From positions 1-6,030 of the forward strand of contig CALCPB010000920.1 of assembly GCA_937897665.1 (NCBI GenBank): DNA of 6,030 nt, given 5' to 3'. Shown here in pieces: positions 4,753 to 6,030 of the stretch; positions within the stretch are counted from its first letter, which is position 1; every line of letters starts with the position of its first letter. Source of the DNA: an uncultured Halomicronema sp. (lineage in GTDB: Bacteria > Cyanobacteriota > Cyanobacteriia > Phormidesmidales > Phormidesmidaceae). The notes under the pieces are model-generated. The model did not search any database. It was not told the origin of the DNA and saw only the letters and a program-made list of their open reading frames with translations. The position numbers and the translations under genes were made by a program.

Positions 4753-4942
4753 ACAGAAACGTCAGTTCGGGTTAAGGCAAAACCGGTTACTTTCCCCTCC
4801 TGGGAGGGGCTGATGGGGTGGGTTCAAGCCGTCGGCCAAACCCACCCCGTCCTGTGGACACCCCTGCCAGGAGGGGATTTGGCCCTCCAACTACCCGCAG
4901 ATCCCTTGTCAGTTTTATCCCGAACTCAGGTTACAGAAATGT
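4752..4942. mobile_element. MITE-like non-coding element between cobO and argF
   Basis: The terminal inverted repeat AGTTCGGGTTAA (4764-4775) matches the complement of TTATCCCGAACT (4915-4926) at 11 of 12 positions. The 163-bp element has no coding capacity and carries a long central palindrome. Near-identical direct repeats TACAGAAACGT (4752-4762) and TACAGAAATGT (4932-4942; 10 of 11) flank it, although they sit 1-5 bases away from the inverted-repeat ends rather than abutting them as a clean target-site duplication would. No transposase is present, so it would be a non-autonomous element moved in trans. The structure is visible in the sequence; mobility is inferred. Confidence 0.45.
4794..4876. 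repeat. 83-bp long imperfect palindrome
   Basis: The outer arms, 4794-4809 and 4861-4876, pair at 15 of 16 positions. The inner arms GGGGTGGGTT (4815-4824) and AACCCACCCC (4839-4848) pair perfectly, and the 14-base loop contains a further GCC-GTC-GGC hairpin. The arms are separated by an asymmetric bulge (5 versus 12 bases). Each outer arm is itself nearly self-complementary (CCCCTCC-TG-GGAGGGG on the left; a 5-bp CCCCT/AGGGG stem on the right), so the DNA or RNA could fold as one long stem or as a cluster of hairpins. It forms the core of the MITE-like element and resembles palindromic intergenic repeats of cyanobacteria. Confidence 0.8.
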
Positions 4943-4947
4943 TGTTG

Positions 4948-4970
4948 GTGCTGGGAGGTTACCCCAGCAC
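4948..4970 (-). terminator. Stem-loop downstream of argF, possible terminator
   Basis: GTGCTGGG (4948-4955) and CCCAGCAC (4963-4970) form an 8-bp GC-rich stem with a 7-base loop, about 26 bp past the argF stop when read on the minus strand. In that direction CAACAACATTT follows rather than a clean T-run, so it is an imperfect intrinsic terminator at best. It could also be an outer part of the repeat cluster. Confidence 0.35.
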
Positions 4971-4996
4971 GGAATTCTTTGGACTTCAATGCCGCT

Positions 4997-5923
4997 TCAG
5001 TCTGCACCGAGGAGGGTGACCAGCAAGGCTTTCTGCGCATGCATGCGATTTTCGGCCTCTTGCCAAACGCGAGATTGGGGGCCTTCGATCGCTGCCTCGG
5101 TAATCTCTTCGCCCCGATGGGCGGGCAAACAGTGCAGCACGATCGCAGTTGGATCAGCCACCGCCAGCAGAGCATCGTTCAGCTGATAGGGTTCAAAGAT
5201 AGGAATTCGTTTTTCCGCCAGATCTTCTTGGCCCATACTGGCCCAAACGTCGGTGTAGAGTACGTGGGCACCAGCCGCGGCGGCTTTGGGGTCATCGGTT
5301 AGCGCGACGGTGCAGCGATCGCCGGCAAGCGCTTTTGCCTGGTCGACAATAGCGGCTGCCGGTTCGTAGCCCGCCGGGGTCGCCACCCGCACATTAATCC
5401 CCGCTAACGCACAGCCCAACATCAGCGAATGGGCGACGTTGTTGCCATCGCCGAGATAGGTCAGCGTCAGGTCGGTCAAAGGTGCCTCAAACGCCTCTTG
5501 CATCGTTAAAAAGTCCGCCAGAATCTGACAGGGATGTTCTAAATCGGTCAGGGCGTTGATGATGGGCATCTGGGCATAGTCAGCAAACTCCTGCAGTTCT
5601 GCGGGGTCAAAGGTGCGCACGGCCAAAACATCTAAATAACCGTCGAGCACTCTCGCCGTGTCTTTAATCGGTTCGCCCCGACTGACCTGAGTCAGGCTGA
5701 CATTCAGATCCAACACCTGCCCGCCCAGCCGCCACATCGCGGACGAAAAGCTGACGCGCGTGCGAGTAGAAGATTTGCGAAACAACAGGCCCAAGACCTT
5801 GCCGGAGCAATCTGTTGTCAGCTCACCGGCCTTGAGCTGGGCGGCTAATGTCAGCAGATACTTGAGTTCTGCGGAAGTAATATCGGTGATGCTGAGAAAA
5901 TCGCGACCGTTTAACCCTGTCAT
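4997..5923 (-). CDS. argF: Ornithine carbamoyltransferase
   Basis: Makes citrulline from ornithine and carbamoyl phosphate in arginine biosynthesis; the cytoplasmic enzyme is normally a trimer. Numbering from the ATG at 5923 (308 residues), the carbamoyl-phosphate loop SSTRTR is at 51-56, HPCQ at 130-133, GDGNNVAHS at 158-166, the ornithine-binding DVWASMGQE at 225-233, and the catalytic-Cys segment HCLPAHRGEE at 264-273. Every hallmark is present. The frame stays open upstream to an ATG at 6001 (334 residues) and beyond, but the extra 26 residues are polar and unlike the family, while MTGLNGRDFLSI fits the usual cyanobacterial N-terminus and 308 residues is a typical length. Neither start has a good Shine-Dalgarno. 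The gene converges with cobO across the repeat cluster. Upstream bases 5924-6030 hold nothing else recognisable. Confidence 0.96.
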   Translation of the reverse strand: MTGLNGRDFLSITDITSAELKYLLTLAAQLKAGELTTDCSGKVLGLLFRKSSTRTRVSFSSAMWRLGGQVLDLNVSLTQVSRGEPIKDTARVLDGYLDVLAVRTFDPAELQEFADYAQMPIINALTDLEHPCQILADFLTMQEAFEAPLTDLTLTYLGDGNNVAHSLMLGCALAGINVRVATPAGYEPAAAIVDQAKALAGDRCTVALTDDPKAAAAGAHVLYTDVWASMGQEDLAEKRIPIFEPYQLNDALLAVADPTAIVLHCLPAHRGEEITEAAIEGPQSRVWQEAENRMHAQKALLVTLLGAD

Positions 5924-6030
5924 GCGCCTGTCTGCCTGCCGTTTGGAAACTACAAAACTATCAGATTTTTGGCCGTCAGTCAGGGAAACGCTTTGACTCA
6001 TAGGTTGGCAACGGTTGGCGTTTATGGGTT

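Noticed and set aside
4692..4996. CRISPR array in the repeat-rich region
   Set aside because: The repeats are inverted and nested palindromes, not evenly spaced direct repeats with unique spacers.

Overview
The window is almost certainly from a cyanobacterium. Ten perfect copies of the HIP1 octamer GCGATCGC lie in 6.03 kb (starting at 726, 897, 1442, 1589, 2107, 2688, 3650, 4241, 4390 and 5315), most start codons lack a Shine-Dalgarno, and the cobO, argF and FHA proteins read like cyanobacterial family members. The moderately high GC and the palindromic intergenic repeats would fit a filamentous Leptolyngbya/Nodosilinea-like organism, but that narrower placement is inference.

Layout, left to right. 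Positions 1-681 hold two tandem plus-strand FHA-domain (phosphothreonine-reading) genes, the first cut by the window edge, separated by a two-copy 18-bp tandem repeat. Positions 682-1041 hold no convincing gene. Positions 1042-1740 encode the most unusual protein here: an N-terminal LRAT/NlpC-P60-like thiol acyltransferase domain joined to a C-terminal helical hairpin that looks like part of PspA/IM30/Vipp1. Convergent to it, on the minus strand, is a probable two-gene unit: a DraG/ARH-type ADP-ribosylglycohydrolase (2893-3666), then an isochorismatase/nicotinamidase-type cysteine hydrolase (1803-2834), with a GAGTAG-type short repeat between them. A 344-bp divergent region (3667-4010) separates that unit from plus-strand cobO (corrinoid adenosyltransferase, 4011-4691). 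It contains a possible but very incomplete B12-box-like leader and a small dyad near the cobO start. Between cobO and the convergent minus-strand argF (ornithine carbamoyltransferase, 4997-5923) lie 305 bp packed with inverted repeats, including a MITE-like element.

How the genes may work together. cobO and argF are housekeeping enzymes (B12 adenosylation, arginine synthesis) and are not obviously linked. The glycohydrolase and the nicotinamidase-like hydrolase could share an ADP-ribose/NAD-related role; this rests on adjacency and family membership only. The LRAT-PspA-like protein suggests lipid or thioester chemistry directed to membranes or to PspA/Vipp1 polymers, and is the best candidate in the window for something little described. 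I see no tRNA, rRNA, CRISPR array, transposase, phage gene or recognisable defence system.
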